This document shows positions 48,430 to 60,120 of a DNA stretch of 64,000 bases, in pieces. Every line of letters starts with the position of its first letter. Position 1 is the stretch's first letter. The stretch is from Mucidula mucida (taxonomy: Eukaryota; Basidiomycota; Agaricomycetes; Agaricales; Physalacriaceae). A program made the translations under genes and the position numbers. Where the stretch lies: positions 218,608 through 282,607 of the forward strand of contig JADNYV010000036.1 of assembly GCA_015501055.1 (NCBI GenBank), in the 5' to 3' direction. The notes beneath the pieces were generated by a model that searched no databases, was not told the origin of the DNA, and was given only the letters and a program-made list of their open reading frames with translations.

Positions 48430-49191
48430 GTTTCCTTACTGTATACTGCCCACCGAGTGGGACTCCATAACCTTGGCAATAACGGTCAACATCAGCATGA
48501 TTGAGCTGGTGAATATGCTGGTGAGGGCGGGCAGACCCTGTTCATGCGTCAGAGCATGTCCAAATGAAAACAATTGAAGATGCACAATGGTAGTAGGATC
48601 AGCGCTTGGATTGACGGGAGCGTCGTGGTCGAAGTTGATGATCTTGAAAGGAAATGTGGCCCCGTTGCCTTTGGTAACATTGGAAACCTGAGAATGTTGA
48701 GCGGAGAACGGGTGAAACGAAGAGCGCCATACCTTCAGCACATTCCCTTCGATGCGATCAAGTTGAGCCTGTATAGGACCGAACCAGGCTGGGGCGGGGG
48801 CGGCCGCTGAATAATGATTCTATGAGCGGATGATGACGAGGATGAGCAATTGACTTGCCAAGAGCAGGACCGAACCAGGCGCGGGGGCGGCGGCTAAATA
48901 ATGATTGTATGAGGGGATGACGACGGGGAAGAGCAATTGACTCGCCAAGAGCAGGGTGTACGCCAACTGGTTCATACTCAGCTGCGGCTGCAATCTCTGC
49001 GTTTGTGACACCGCCGGGGACACCAGATTCTGACCAAAGTTCCAATAACTGGTATCGAGAACTTTGGCGTGGATGAACTCACTGTACTGCACTTTATATT
49101 CTTGGTCAGCCTTGGCATCCGCAACAGTCGGATTCTCTGGCGCTGATGGCAGAGCTGTGCCTGCATCATTATCGGGCACAACAAGAGCCAT
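48430..49191 (-). pseudogene. small uncharacterised Agaricomycete protein, copy 2, probably frameshifted
   Basis: Starts MALVVPDNDAGTALPSAPENP at 49191, same as copy 1. A later frame gives ESGVPGGVTNAEIAAAAEYE, two tandem copies of a segment ending HPLIxSLFS-RPRP, then QAQLDRIEGNVLK, NGATFPFKIINFDHDAP, and LPALTSI. The next expected piece, HQLNHADVDRYCQGYGVPL, is present but shifted, as if two bases were inserted near 48512. The LPxLT...L..AD.DRYCxGYGVP ending is a hallmark of a large basidiomycete family without known function. Exon joins are uncertain in the first third. The internal 90-base tandem duplication is also unusual. Confidence 0.45.
48776..48954 (+). repeat. tandem duplication, 2 x about 90 bases
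   Basis: Two adjacent units, both starting GGACCGAACCAGGC and both containing GAGCAATTGACT and GCCAAGAGCA; the first unit is 91 bases, the second 88 because of a 3-base deletion in the G-rich part. Lengths differ by a codon multiple. Absent from copy 1 of the small gene. Confidence 0.85.
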
Positions 49192-49367
49192 GGTAAGTGT
49201 CAGTGAAAGAAGGATCGCTTCAGATTGGACAATCTAATAGCCTGGCACGAATTGTCTCGCGGGCTCGACATGCAAAATACAAACGCTTCACGATCACATG
49301 GCCTGATACACAACGGCCGCGAAGAAAGATCCGTGGTACAGATTGTGCTCTTCAGAACGTTTGTCTA

Positions 49368-51877
49368 CTATTGTCTACCTAGAAGACGTTTTGTTATACG
49401 CATTAATGCGTGCCTTGACTCTATTATCGGGAGGAAGACAACGAGGAACGTTGCCAGGAATAACCACGCCTAGACGACGTTGGACACACTGACACGAAAC
49501 AAACCAGTGAAAGTACTCACAAACATGATACCAACAAAGCCAGCAAAGAATTCATGCGAAAAGATGTACGGCGAGGCTCCAAGCGGAACAGGGATGATCT
49601 GTAGTATTCGGAACTGAAACAAAAATCTGTAGAGAGAACTGGAGAACTCACGAATGTTATTATCAAAGTCAAGACGATGAAGATGAGGCCATAAACTTTA
49701 TAGGTGTGCTGTAGCGCGCGCAAATCCAGTCCATCTACGTTCCTTTCAGCCCCGACCTCCACCGGCTCATCTGCGCTAGACTTCTCCTTCTCATCCGTCT
49801 CGCCGACGGATGAAACGTCTTCATCAGAATTGCCATCGCCCCCGATGACTTCCATTCTTCTCGTCTTCTCCCAATCAAAGTTCGCCGGACGCCAGAGCGA
49901 AAGCCCGGTGGATAAAATACCGCCAGAAATGATAGCAGCTGCGTTTCCAGCGAACGATATCCACTGGTCACTCAAGGTGTCAACAGTGATCTCCCCACCG
50001 AGCCCCTTGGCTGTAGCAAGCCAGACAACAAGCGCAATCGCCATGCCACCGATAGACCCAGCCACAGCGCCAGCGGTGCTGAGATCTTTCCAGCTGGCAT
50101 TACTCTGAATTAAGTAGACGTCTAGCAAGAAGAATGAATATTACGAACAGGAATGTCAAAGCAATGGGAAAGACACCGGACGCTGTCGATACACCCAAGA
50201 AGTAGAACAGCCAGCCAAGAGACTGTGGCAATCAGCTTGAGGGCCTGAGACGACGACAAACGACCTACAATTCCTACTGCGTGGAACACAGATGCTAACG
50301 CGCCAGAAAATACTGCCCAGAAAACAATGAAATATCGCGATGCAGTGACCAATTCGGCGCTAGTGGCCTTGGGTTTAAAGTAGTGTCGATAGATGTCGTA
50401 CGAAAATAATGTCGATGTAGCAATCATCTCAGCGCTCAACGCCTAGTATCACGTTAGCGGATTCGACGTAAATGGAATGAACTAACAGATGTGACACTCA
50501 AGAATACCAACAACAACATGAGGACCGCTCCTGCTTTTCCCAGGAGGTATGTCACGGCCTCCACGGCAGCTAATCCTGCACTGACATCAAACGCCGACAG
50601 GACGGGAAAATCGGGCAATGTTCCAAGCGCGCGCGCCGACAGCCCGAGACTCGTCCCACAGGCAAACGGAATGGAGAACCATGCGAATCCGCCGAGGAAG
50701 TACGCGCGCGCGGTCGTGGAGGGGTTGGAAGCTATGGCCCTCGACCAGTATCCTAAACAAGGCCGAAGGGTGTCGGTCAAACTGTTCAACAACCAACTGA
50801 TATCTCACCTTGGTCGCAGGTGACTAGCCCAAAGCCAGTAATGATGACCTAGAACGTGCGGTTTTGTATGAGGCGCGGAGTGGGGAGTCACATAACATAC
50901 TTGAACAGCAAAGATCGCGCCTTGTCGAGAACGGAAGGTCAGGTATGAGCCATGGTAGTTTCCTTCCACCGGGTTACTCTCAGCAGCGAGTTCTAATAAC
51001 TCAGCAAGTTTGCGAGGACTGCCAATAATATCTGATGATGCAAAGACGCTACCATGGGCGTGAGTACTCGGAAGGAGAAAGGATACGCATACGTACGTAA
51101 AGCTAAAGCAGAGAAGGATCCCAAGCAAGACGAAAGTATGCGTAGCGTCGCTAATGAATGTCGCGCGCAAACCGCCCGTAGCGACGTATATCGAGACCCC
51201 GACAGGAATCAGGAAGAGCGCAGCATAGGCATCCATCCCCGTCAATGCGGTTACGACGGCACCCGCTCCGAGCAGGATGCAGGCGGAGACAATCGCATTA
51301 CAGACGATGCCACACCAGAGAAAGGCCAGATGGCCTGCTGTACCAAAGCGAATATAGGCAACCTATGTGATTATGAACCAGAGATATCATTTAGACAAGG
51401 AGGTTCAGTACCTCGGGAAATGTTGTCGCTCGGTTGGCGTTCATTTTTACTTTGCTCGCGATCACCGAGAAGACTGCGATCTGAAGGGTACCGCCGACTG
51501 CATACCTTCAAGGATGTTTGTAAGAAATTTTGCAAACGACGGAAAGGAACCCACCACCAGCCTCCCGAAACACCCAAATTGTACGATTGTGTGGCGCTTT
51601 GCAGCAAAGTTAAGCTCCATGTCCCTATATCACCGTTGTTAGAGATAGTCAAGACGTATATGTGAAGGAAATTACAAGAGCTGACGATACCAGCTACCAC
51701 CAATCCTGTTTTCAACGATCGACTGGCAGCGCTGAACTCTGAAGCAGTGTTTGGCGAGAAGTCCGAAAATTTGAGCTGGATCCAGCTGATAACGTTCATC
51801 ATTAGCGCAAAGAAGAGGCCAAGGCCAAGCACGACAGCATATCCTACGCCTTGAGGCAGGGGCGGGTTGGAAGACAT
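49368..51877 (-). CDS. DUR3: urea active transporter, sodium:solute symporter family, copy 2
   Basis: Second DUR3 gene, inverted relative to copy 1. Starts MSSNPPLPQGVGYAVVLGLG at 51877 and ends LRLLGRQ-type C-terminus (TKRLLGRQ) at TAG 49368-49370. Intron positions and exon sequences match copy 1 one for one; differences are mostly conservative (for example SDFSPNTASE against SEFSPNSASE, and GNSDEDVSSVGE against GNFGEDASSVGE). All helices and the ITGFGLVTCDQ and LSAEMIATSTLFSYD motifs are present, and no stop or frameshift was found. The two copies therefore probably both make full transporters. The 5' flank is conserved for about 350 bases, so regulation may be similar. Confidence 0.92.
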
Positions 51878-52225
51878 GGCGAGTCCCAGGAGCAGTCCGA
51901 ACAGAGCGCAAATCCCAGAACAGTCTTATAGTTGAACGACCTCTAGATGTCTTGACCAGTACATCATCAGTGAAATCAATCACGTCTTGCCGATAGGTCG
52001 GAAGCGCGCGGATGTTGGTTAATCATTGCCACATTCCAAGCACCATCTTGATGGCAATGACGTGCTTGACGCGTTAGCAATGGAGGGATGTCGCGTATTC
52101 TGTAGGACAGCACGATAATAGTATTTGAAAGGCTTATACGGGCGGTGAATAACGATGCAAATTGCAGATGGAAGCATACCTATAGCGCGGATAACTGTCC
52201 AAGGCGATTTCCGTCAAGAGCGTCG

Positions 52226-53305
52226 TGATTTCTGGAATGGAAGTCGCGTCTACAGTCGGTACCAATGACAGGAGGCTAGATTTGGGGTGGCCATATTATC
52301 GCGGTGCAATCGGTACTTCCTGGGAATAATGGAGATCGTGGTTCGAAAGGAAGGCGTGTTGCGCGCCCAAATAAGGAAGACTCCCACGACTGAATTCTTT
52401 CCCTCACTTTCAGCAAATCATTAGCTCATGAAACTAAGGTATCACGAATCCGGTTGCCAGGAGGTTGTGATGCACGATAGAATCTCACAATGTATCTGAC
52501 GCAAATGCTTCTCCAGCAGGTGTGTCAACATCATCGAGCCTAAGTAGTAGGACCTTCGTCGAAAATTACACCTCTGCTACAATGTCTTTCACTGCCAAAT
52601 TCGTCATAAAGACCACCAAGTGCTACATTTTCTTCGCTGTTCCTCTCCCCTCCTCTCGAGTTCATAACGCCAAATAAGCGGGCCGGCGTACGTTGTATTC
52701 ACCTCGAAAGCTCTTTTCCTTGAATGATGATTTTTCAGTGTAACCTTTTCTGGCGAAGCGCTGCCTCTGAAAGGGCCACCTGATTATTAGCAGCGGCCGC
52801 TTCTACCACAGGTCGAAATACGTCAAAACCAAACAATTTTGGGCGAAATGTCCATGTCAATGCCTGCGGAGATGTGGACGATTTCCACAGCAGGCTCCAA
52901 AGAATGATCAGTCAAGGCGGACTTTGAGGCTTTTTCGCAAGAAGCACCCTCTCAGTGGCTCACTATTCTCTGCGTCTTCATTGCCAGGATGCTGCGGAAG
53001 AAGGATGACTGACAGCGGAACGACCTACACCTCGAAACCGATGCGATCGCAAACACCTCGTCAGTGGCCTTGGAGCCAAGTCGTCCTCATATGTCCCAAG
53101 ATCCTCGCCGTTACCCATCTGCTCCTTCACGACATGCATTTCGAGGAGTAAACGCGAGTGCGAGAATCGCGCCTCTCGTAGCCCAGCGGCGCCGAACGCG
53201 AGTATTTATTTAGGAACGAGTTGGGATTGCGGCGGCTTGCATACAAATCGTGCAAACACACGTAGTCCTGCATTACTAGGACGATCATCATCCCTACCCG
53301 CAGAC
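52226..53305. other. intergenic stretch, no gene recognised
   Basis: Beyond the duplicated DUR3 upstream flank. A 75-codon frame at 52924-53151 has no recognisable family. The right end contains the promoter of the SDR gene. Confidence 0.5.
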
Positions 53306-54549
53306 ATGGGCATCGCAAGTACGGTATCGAACTGGCGGTCGATGGTGACCGAGGCGTACCCACCCAAGGCGGAGTGGGTTCCGACGGACATGCCGGATCT
53401 GACTGGGCAGGTGGTCATCGTCACTGGAGGGAACAGCGGTGTGGGAAAGGAGATGGTAAAGGTCAGTTTTATCGAGCTCCCTCTCATTCTTCATCTCATG
53501 CTATCCTACAAAGGCTCTCCTTTCCCGCAACGCGAGAGTTTATATCGCTTGTCGTTCTCTGAAACGGGCTACGGAGGCCATTACCGAACTCAAGGAGGAG
53601 ATTGGGAAGGAAGCGCTGTCCTTGGAGATGGACCTTGCAGATCTTGATAGTATCAAGAAGGGTGTTCAGAGTTGGTTGAAGAAGGAACAGAAACTAGATG
53701 TGCTGTTCAACAATGCGTGGGTTTCTTCGTCTTGTATCATAAAGCGCCACCATTTCTGACACCCTCTGGAGTGGCGTGATGTGGTGCCCAGTTGAGCATA
53801 CGACGAAGGAGGGTTATGATATGCAGTGGGGAACGAACGTGCTTGGTATGTTAACTACGAAGCATCGACTGCGATGATTCTACTAATGGTTCGACATAGG
53901 CCATCACTTCTTGACTTCGCTTCTTCTGCCTACACTGCTCGCCACCGCTAAGAATTCCCCAACTGGAACAGCTCGTGTCGTCAACACTGCCTCATCTGGC
54001 TACATGTTTGGTAATGTCGACTGGGAAAGTCTCGATAGAGCTGCCAAGGGCCGGAAGCGCTGTGCAGACGTCGGGACGGGCGATCTGTACTACAATTCGA
54101 AGCTGGTGGGTGTTTCCTTTGTGGTTATTATGGACTAGCATTTCAATCTGAAATTTCTTTAGGGCAATGTTCTGCTATCTACCTACCTCCACAATCACTA
54201 CCATGATCAGGGGATCATCGCCACGTCGCTGAACCCTGGTAATCTCCGGTCCTCGCTCCTACGCCACATACCGCAGTGGCAGGAGAACCTTGCGATGAAG
54301 ATCATTCACCCCGTGGAGATGGGTGCGATCACTGGGCTGTACGGTGGTATTGGTGGCGATGCTAAATTGGTTGCTGGCAAGGTCGGTTCAAATATTCGAG
54401 CCCAAGTCTCAGCACTGATAGTTTGATAGCACCTCATTCCTTGGGCGCGTATCGGAACAAAGACTACACTAGGCGCAGATGTGAAGCTTGCGGATGATGT
54501 ATGGGGATGGTGTGAGGCACAAGAGAAAGCGTGTGGTGTCTTCTACTGA
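53306..54549 (+). CDS. short-chain dehydrogenase/reductase (SDR)
   Basis: NAD(P)-dependent oxidoreductase of the classical SDR type, similar in layout to retinol-dehydrogenase-like fungal proteins. Start MGIASTVSNWRSMVTEAYPP; cofactor loop VIVTGGNSGVGKEM, RVYIACRS region, MDLADLDSIKKGVQ, LFNNA/GVMW joined across an intron (53719-53775), GTNVLGHHFLTSLLLP, catalytic Ser in VVNTASSGYMFG, YxxxK as YYNSK immediately before an intron at about 54105-54161, then NVLLSTYLHN and TSLNPGNLRSSLL. About six introns, stop TGA 54547-54549, about 330 residues. Substrate unknown; no cluster partner identified. Intact. Confidence 0.9.
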
Positions 54550-54748
54550 CGTGTAGGGGACGCAGGTGTGATTCTGTCATTGGTATGATAGGCTATTGTA
54601 ATTCTATATGTACGATATGTTAATCCTCCATAAATTCTACCAAGACGAAGGAGGTCAAGGTCTGGTCAAGGTAAAACAAAGAACATTGAATACCACGGCC
54701 GGGCGATGCCGAAATTCCTTGCTTTCAGCTACCATCATCGGGCACGAT

Positions 54749-55785
54749 ATGGTTGTACCTTTCCCGGATATTCCACTTGATATCGCGCGTTTACTGTTCG
54801 AAACAGCTGCTTGGGAGCATCCTCCTACCGCGTATAGTCTGGCTCTCGTGTCGAAAGTCGTTCGACGATGGTAAGTCGTGATTGACGTGTTTTCTATCTT
54901 CCTGACCGTGTACAACGTGTGTCGTAGGATTGATCCCCTCCTATACTATTCCGTCACTCTCGGCACGAGCGCGAGTCTCGTAGCATTCCATCACTCGATA
55001 ACCATGCGCCACAACGACGCGTTCTTCTCCCGGACGGTCAAAGTGCTTTGCATCGGGAGCCGCACGAGTGGCACCCTGGGCCTTCCATCCGATATTTATC
55101 CTGTCGAGCGCATTTGGGCTTGCGTGAGGGCTGTCCTGGATGTATGCACTGGTGCCCAGCGTCTGGCTCTCTGGCTCATCGACCGTGAGGAGGAGTTGTG
55201 CCATTTACCCGTCATTCACGGTGGCCTGCGCCCGACCCACATGTCCCTACTTGACTTGACGGATTACGGCTTCAAGTCCAGACAAGAATGTGTGGAGATC
55301 CTGCCGAGCTCTTTGACACACTTGAACCTGGATTGCGAGAACTACGACGATTTCGAGGACATTCCGTGGCAGGAAATATTCTCACGATGTCCTATCTTGC
55401 CCATATCATCCTTTCTGGTAGAACGATATGCTCAACATTCGACTCAGGGGACCTTTTCTCTTTGGTCGTAGCACCCCTCATACCAGATTTACCAGACGCG
55501 ATCACGACCCTAGGTATATTCACGATGGTTCCTTCAGAAGAGGTCGATCTGCCGGTGTTCCAGACTCAATTGGACTTGATTACCAATGCAACGGACCGAA
55601 TTGTGGTGGTTGCTGAGGACATCAGTCTTCGCGGACAACTTAGTGGCCTATATGTCTTTGAGGACGGGCACAAATATGACGCTGAATGGGGGAGCTGGAG
55701 GGGTGAGGATACTTGGGACATTATAGAGAAGGGCGTCGCAGACCGGAAAAGAAAACGCCACGATCAACGCAATACGGGTGTCTGA
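54749..55785 (+). pseudogene. F-box-like protein with a one-base frameshift
   Basis: Start MVVPFPDIPLDIARLLFETA at 54749, a degenerate F-box (YSLALVSKVVRRW) and an intron at about 54872-54928 leading to IDPLLYYSVTLGTSASLVAF. The protein continues through LLDLTDYGFKSRQECVEIL and IPWQEIFSRCP, then changes frame. The two halves fit if one A is missing at about 55394 (SRCP/NLAHIILSG, where the sequence reads CCTATCTTGCC). After this the second frame runs LVVAPLIPDLPDAITTLGIF to KRHDQRNTGV and stops at 55785. No intron can account for it. Either a young pseudogene or a sequencing error; otherwise about 320 residues, normal for the family. A broken relative lies just downstream. Confidence 0.65.
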
Positions 55786-55949
55786 ATTTTCATGTGGCGT
55801 GTGACTACTGTACGGACTGGAAGGTAGGTCTCCTTGTGGCAAGATACTATACATCTATATTCAGGTTGAACGCAATATATGAATGTTGCAAGACCAGAAG
55901 ATGTCGAGATCGCTTGTCACCACCACCATGATTCACCTTTGACTTTTGC

Positions 55950-56340
55950 CGTTTCCGGATATGCCCTTTGCAATTGCGTGGTCACTCTTCGAAGCAGCTT
56001 AGGAAAATTATACAATTGCGTGTAATCTGCCGCGTCTCCATAATGGTGAGCTACGCTTGAATGCCTTGCTTCTACTCCTTAATTGCGTGTTGTAGGATTT
56101 ACCCCATCCTGTATCATGAGCGCACAGCTCGCAATTTTACAGTTTTCGCGATAACTTCAGGCAACGGCGCCGATAACGCGTTTTTCTCCTGCGCCGTCAA
56201 AGGTCTTTGGGGCACGACGCTCACTACAATCATTGCTCGTGTCGTGGTGGTCTCTCGTCTCAAGCTGCTCAGACAAATCCATGGCCAGTGTGTTTTTGAG
56301 CAGTATAAGTATTTCTATTTAGAAGACATGTGTACGTCAT
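55950..56340 (+). pseudogene. truncated copy of the F-box-like gene at 54749
   Basis: FPDMPFAIAWSLFEAA then a stop, and after an intron-like gap IYPILYHERTARNFTVFAI and NAFFSCAVKGLWGT match the first two exons of the neighbour (FPDIPLDIARLLFETAA; IDPLLYYSVTLGTSASLVAF; NDAFFSRTVKVL). The rest is absent and the reading frame is closed. Confidence 0.65.
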
Positions 56341-56412
56341 TCAACGTTCAGTCAACATTTGCCCCCTGTTGACTCGAAGGAGTCCAATTGCATCTCAATT
56401 CTCGACCACATC

Positions 56413-57442
56413 ATGTACACTATCGACGTCGCCTCCGAATCTTCAGACTCTTTCGCTTCTTCTTCATCTTCAGGATATTCTCACCCTGCATCTGAAATCG
56501 CTAGTTTCTCCACATCATCCCCTCCAACGTCACCTGCCGCATCCTCATTCACCTCGAAGATCGCGTCGTCGCTTAGGCGAACGTTCAAGAAGAAAATATC
56601 TACACCTCGCCTAACGGTATATGGCTCAGACCTGTCATCGACGACTTCCATCAGTCCTACACTTCCTTCCATCATCTTCAATGTCAATGGCAACCCTCTT
56701 AAGTCTCTTAGTCTTACCTGCAAGAGCGCCAGTCAATTAGAGAACTTCCTCGCCTCGCTCTCTTCTGCATCCTATCCCAATGTCACGAGCCTCGAGATCC
56801 GCTTTGTACCTCTGAGAGAGAAGGATATGCAATACGCGCACTTGCACCTTCCTCGGGCGGGATCCGACTTGCCTCCTATAACGAAAGTATCCCTCTCTGG
56901 GTGGAATCTGCATCTTGTCGATTGGTTGACCGCCCACTTTCGGCTAACGGAGTTTTACCTGAAAGGACAAAGTCCCTGCGCATCGGTGTCTATGCAGAAA
57001 CTCATCGACGCCAATACGGAGACCCTGACGGATTTAGGATTGGTACTTGGTTCCAAAGGTACGTTGACTATCCGTTTCCACACGACGAGGCTGCTACTGA
57101 CGCACGCTAGATTTCTTCAACCTGTCGTACATGGATAACTTGGAGCACTTCGAAGTACAGGTTCTTCATCCGGATGCATTCGGTGCCCAAGACACTATCA
57201 GAACTGTCAGCAAAGTACTTCGCTTACACACGCTCAAGTCTGTAAGCATCATTTTGGACGAGGAGGAAAACAGTCGCATTCCCTCGGAAGTGCTGGAGGA
57301 GCACGTTGGTCCTATTTTGGCGAGTGGCGGTGGCAAGGGCTTGCAAGCATTGCTCTTTGACTTTGACGATAACTACCTTGTCGCTAAAGATGGCATCGAT
57401 GCGCTGTTGAACGCTTATGATGCTCGCATAGTTTCCATATAA
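56413..57442 (+). CDS. LRR/F-box-like hypothetical protein
   Basis: Begins MYTIDVASESSDSFASSSSS at 56413 (the longer frame upstream lacks an ATG). A Ser-rich N-terminus with a basic patch (SSLRRTFKKKIST) is followed by leucine-rich repeats: LKSLSLTCKSASQLENFLASL, YPNVTSLEIRFVPL, TKVSLSGWNLHLVDWL, NLEHFEVQVLHPD, HTLKSVSIILDEEE. One intron at about 57059-57110 joins LGSK to DFFNLSYMDN in frame. Stop TAA 57440-57442; about 325 residues. No clear F-box, but the repeat style matches Agaricomycete F-box/LRR proteins and its neighbours. Function unknown; may be a protein-binding adaptor. Confidence 0.7.
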
Positions 57443-57651
57443 GCAAGTGAATTGTTTTTGTTTGAATTCATCTATAGTGCAGTTGAGTGACGGAGAATAT
57501 CGAATTAAGAATAAGGATAGTGTAACGAAGTACGGTTACAGGTTGGTTTGTACAGTGGCGACAATAGAAACGATGAAAACGAATGTGTCTGATCCGGTAT
57601 GGTAATGCGTCTCGATAGGCGAAAACGGGATGTGTGGTGGTGGGTCGTAGA

Positions 57652-58187
57652 TTATAGGTAACCACATAGGGCAGCCCATACGGAAAAAGCGGCGATAACA
57701 ATGAGAGTAAAGGCGACGAATGCGATCAGGCATCGTCTCCCCCACTTCAGCTCGGCGCGTCTGATCTTGTCGAGAACAATCTGCTTCTCGGCATCGGTTT
57801 TGTCTGGTAGCCATTCCTCGTCTGCGACATCGGTGGCGGGCGGAGCGCGTAATGGGGAGGATAGAATGAACATGCCCAGGATCCAAAATGGGGGAAATAC
57901 TGTGATAACAGGTCAGTAATGGAAGGCAAATCAGAGATGAATATGGACTAACAGAATCCGAATTTGAACAAGTACATTGCGAGCGTTATAGGCTCGTCCT
58001 TCAAGGTGTACTCCGGAGGAGGCAGGGCCTCGTACTCCATGTATGGAGGCAACTCTGCTGAGCTGCGGAGGTCGTGACGACTTTCGCGCGTATCTGCGGA
58101 GAACGAGTATCCAACCGAAGTGAAGGCGTCCTCTATCGAGGAGCGCGAGGCGTGCTCAAGTAAATGGTTGGCGGATGAGGCAGACAT
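57652..58187 (-). CDS. small hypothetical membrane protein, two helices
   Basis: Start MSASSANHLLEHASRSSIED at 58187 and a polar, Ser/Glu/Pro-rich N-terminal half with LPPYMEYEALPPPEYTLKDEP. After an intron at about 57901-57953 a first hydrophobic segment (LAMYLFKFGF/LFPPFWILGMFIL) is followed by a charged linker (EEWLPDKTDAEKQIVLDKIR) and a C-terminal helix (CLIAFVAFTLIVIAAFSVWA). Stop TAA 57652-57654, about 160 residues. The layout is shared by many basidiomycete hypothetical proteins; function unknown. Confidence 0.75.
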
Positions 58188-58272
58188 TGCGAGTGCAGTG
58201 TTTAGTTCTGGTAGAGATAAGACTGGCTGATTTCCGCGGGGGAGGTGATGATTTTAACGCCATGATGGTTCG

Positions 58273-58280
58273 ATTATATA
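58273..58280 (-). promoter_or_regulatory. possible TATA box of the small membrane protein
   Basis: Minus-strand TATATAAT, 86 bases before the ATG at 58187. Confidence 0.45.
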
Positions 58281-58381
58281 CGCCTCGAGAGAAAGCAAGC
58301 CAATTGATGGGAAGGAAAGAAAGTTAGCCATAAACGGCAAGTCCATTCAGAGTAAACAGATCACAATACTTCCGTTTTGCC

Positions 58382-60120
58382 ATGACAACGATGTCTTTCT
58401 CCGTCAATTGGTTTGATATCTTCGCCGAATACAGCAGGACACGTCGCAATGTTGACCCACAACCACCTATAAGCCGAACAAGGACATCGAGTACAAGGAT
58501 GTTTGACTCTTGTCCTCGTGTTATTCGCCGGCCTTCCTTTTTTTGAACAAGGCCAAAGCATCATCAGAGTAGAAGGTACGGCTTTGTTGGAAATCTCGAT
58601 AGTTCCTGAAACCAGATTGCAGCTCGTTGCCTTGGCTCGATTCGGGCCCACTATGGGACCGATTTTGGGCAGAACTTGGCAGTCGTTCTCCTGTGCCTTG
58701 TCTTTGTCCTTTACTTCCCTTCCATGGCTCTTGGCTGCATCCTCACCACGGGTGATAGCACTAGGATGGCATTGCACACATTCCTCAAGGTGGTACATAC
58801 GCCCGAGGAGAGAATGCCCATTTCCAGTGCCGTCGCGCCAGGCATCATAGCTCGTTTACTTCCATACCTCGCCATCGTCTATCTGTCGCGGCAGAAGGAT
58901 ACGTACATCCTGCGTCTGTTCTTACTACCTATCGCTATCTACAGCGTACTCGGTGCTGGATTTAAGTACTGTTACACAGCGCCGGAACATAATATTTTGA
59001 ATTGGCTCACCGGTCTGTTACGCGTTCTTAGTCTCCATCGATCTTTATTGATTGACTTATAGCAATGTGCACTTTCGCTGTAATAAGCAAATGCCTCCGG
59101 CTAGCTCTCATGCCGGAAGGCGCGTTAAGAGTTGGCGAAACGAGTCTAGATGAACGATCATCTGGTCTCAATCCGCCTTGTCAACCATGGCTTTCAAAGC
59201 TCGTTGAAATGGCGTTGACGGCCCGAGGATTTAAGTTCAAATACGGGCAGGATATCCCTCTGCCCAAGCAGGCGTATAGGCAGGACCGTTACTCTTTTCT
59301 CAAGGCGACCGGGAAATCGATCGTGCAAAGCTTTTTAGTGTTGGACTTGATGGACACACTCCTGAAGCAGTGCCCCGGCGTAGGTGTGCCTGAAGGTGGA
59401 ACGATGTTTTATGCCGACTTGCCTGCGGTACAGCGCTATGGCGTTTCGACTATCATTCACATCGCCACCGGATTCCTATTCCTCTCTGGATTCAACTTCG
59501 GCTACAATTTCTTTGCCTTTGTCGCGGTAGGCGTCTTCGATAACTCGCCCGCCGACTGGCCGCCTGTCATTGACCGACCTTGGATTTCAGGCAAGGTGTA
59601 CCCTACATCGATTCCGCTGTCCGTGCTGAGAATCATTTATAGAGTCGATGCACGAACTATGGGCGAAGCGGTGGCACCAGCTTTTGAGAGACTCGTTCTA
59701 CATCTACGGCGGCTACATTGGTGATAAAGTTGCCGGCCGTGGAGGTTTAGTGTTGGGCATGTTTGTAGCATCGGGACTCTTTCATGAGCTTGCAATGTAC
59801 TCCATGGGCGGAGGGATTCATTACGAGCCTGTCGTCTTCTTTGCTGGCCAGGCTATTATCCTGTGGTTTGAGCGTTTGTGGAGGACCTCCACGGGGCGAA
59901 GAGTGGGCGGATGGACTGGCCGCGTCTGGGTATACTTTGTTATGGTTGTGTTGGGTCAACCTATGGGTACGTGGTGCATCCGAGCCGGGTTCCATCATCT
60001 AATGACTTCTTTGTAGTGGATTCGTGGCATCGAAGGGGTCTTGGAGGTGGAACAATTATTTTACCTATTCTCAGTCCAACAAGACGCCTCCTACTTTTAT
60101 TTCTCATGACACAGGTTTAG
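58382..60120 (+). CDS. wax synthase-domain membrane O-acyltransferase
   Basis: Multi-pass ER membrane protein of the wax-synthase/MBOAT-like group; members transfer acyl groups to alcohols and are common in fungal secondary metabolism. Clear parts: VVLLCLVFVLYFPSMALGC, YCYTAPEHNILNWLTG, DLMDTLLKQCPGVGVPEGGT, the core motif SVHELWAKRWHQLLRDSF after an intron (about 59588-59643), GLFHELAMYSMGGG with the expected His, and the last exon VDSWHRRGLGGGTIILPILSPTRRLL, spliced at 59966-60016, stop TAG 60118-60120. The first exon could not be fixed: the hydrophobic frames at 58503-58570 and 58650-58720 lack an ATG; starts at 58382 or 58391 are possible. C-terminal two thirds are sure, the 5' end is not. 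Confidence 0.75.

Larger units (their letters stand above)
48430..52225 (-). repeat. inverted duplication, arm 2
   Basis: Minus-strand counterpart of 27245-30890. Read on the minus strand the order is promoter, DUR3, small gene, as in arm 1. Longer than arm 1 partly because of the tandem duplication inside the small gene. Boundaries approximate. Confidence 0.85.
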
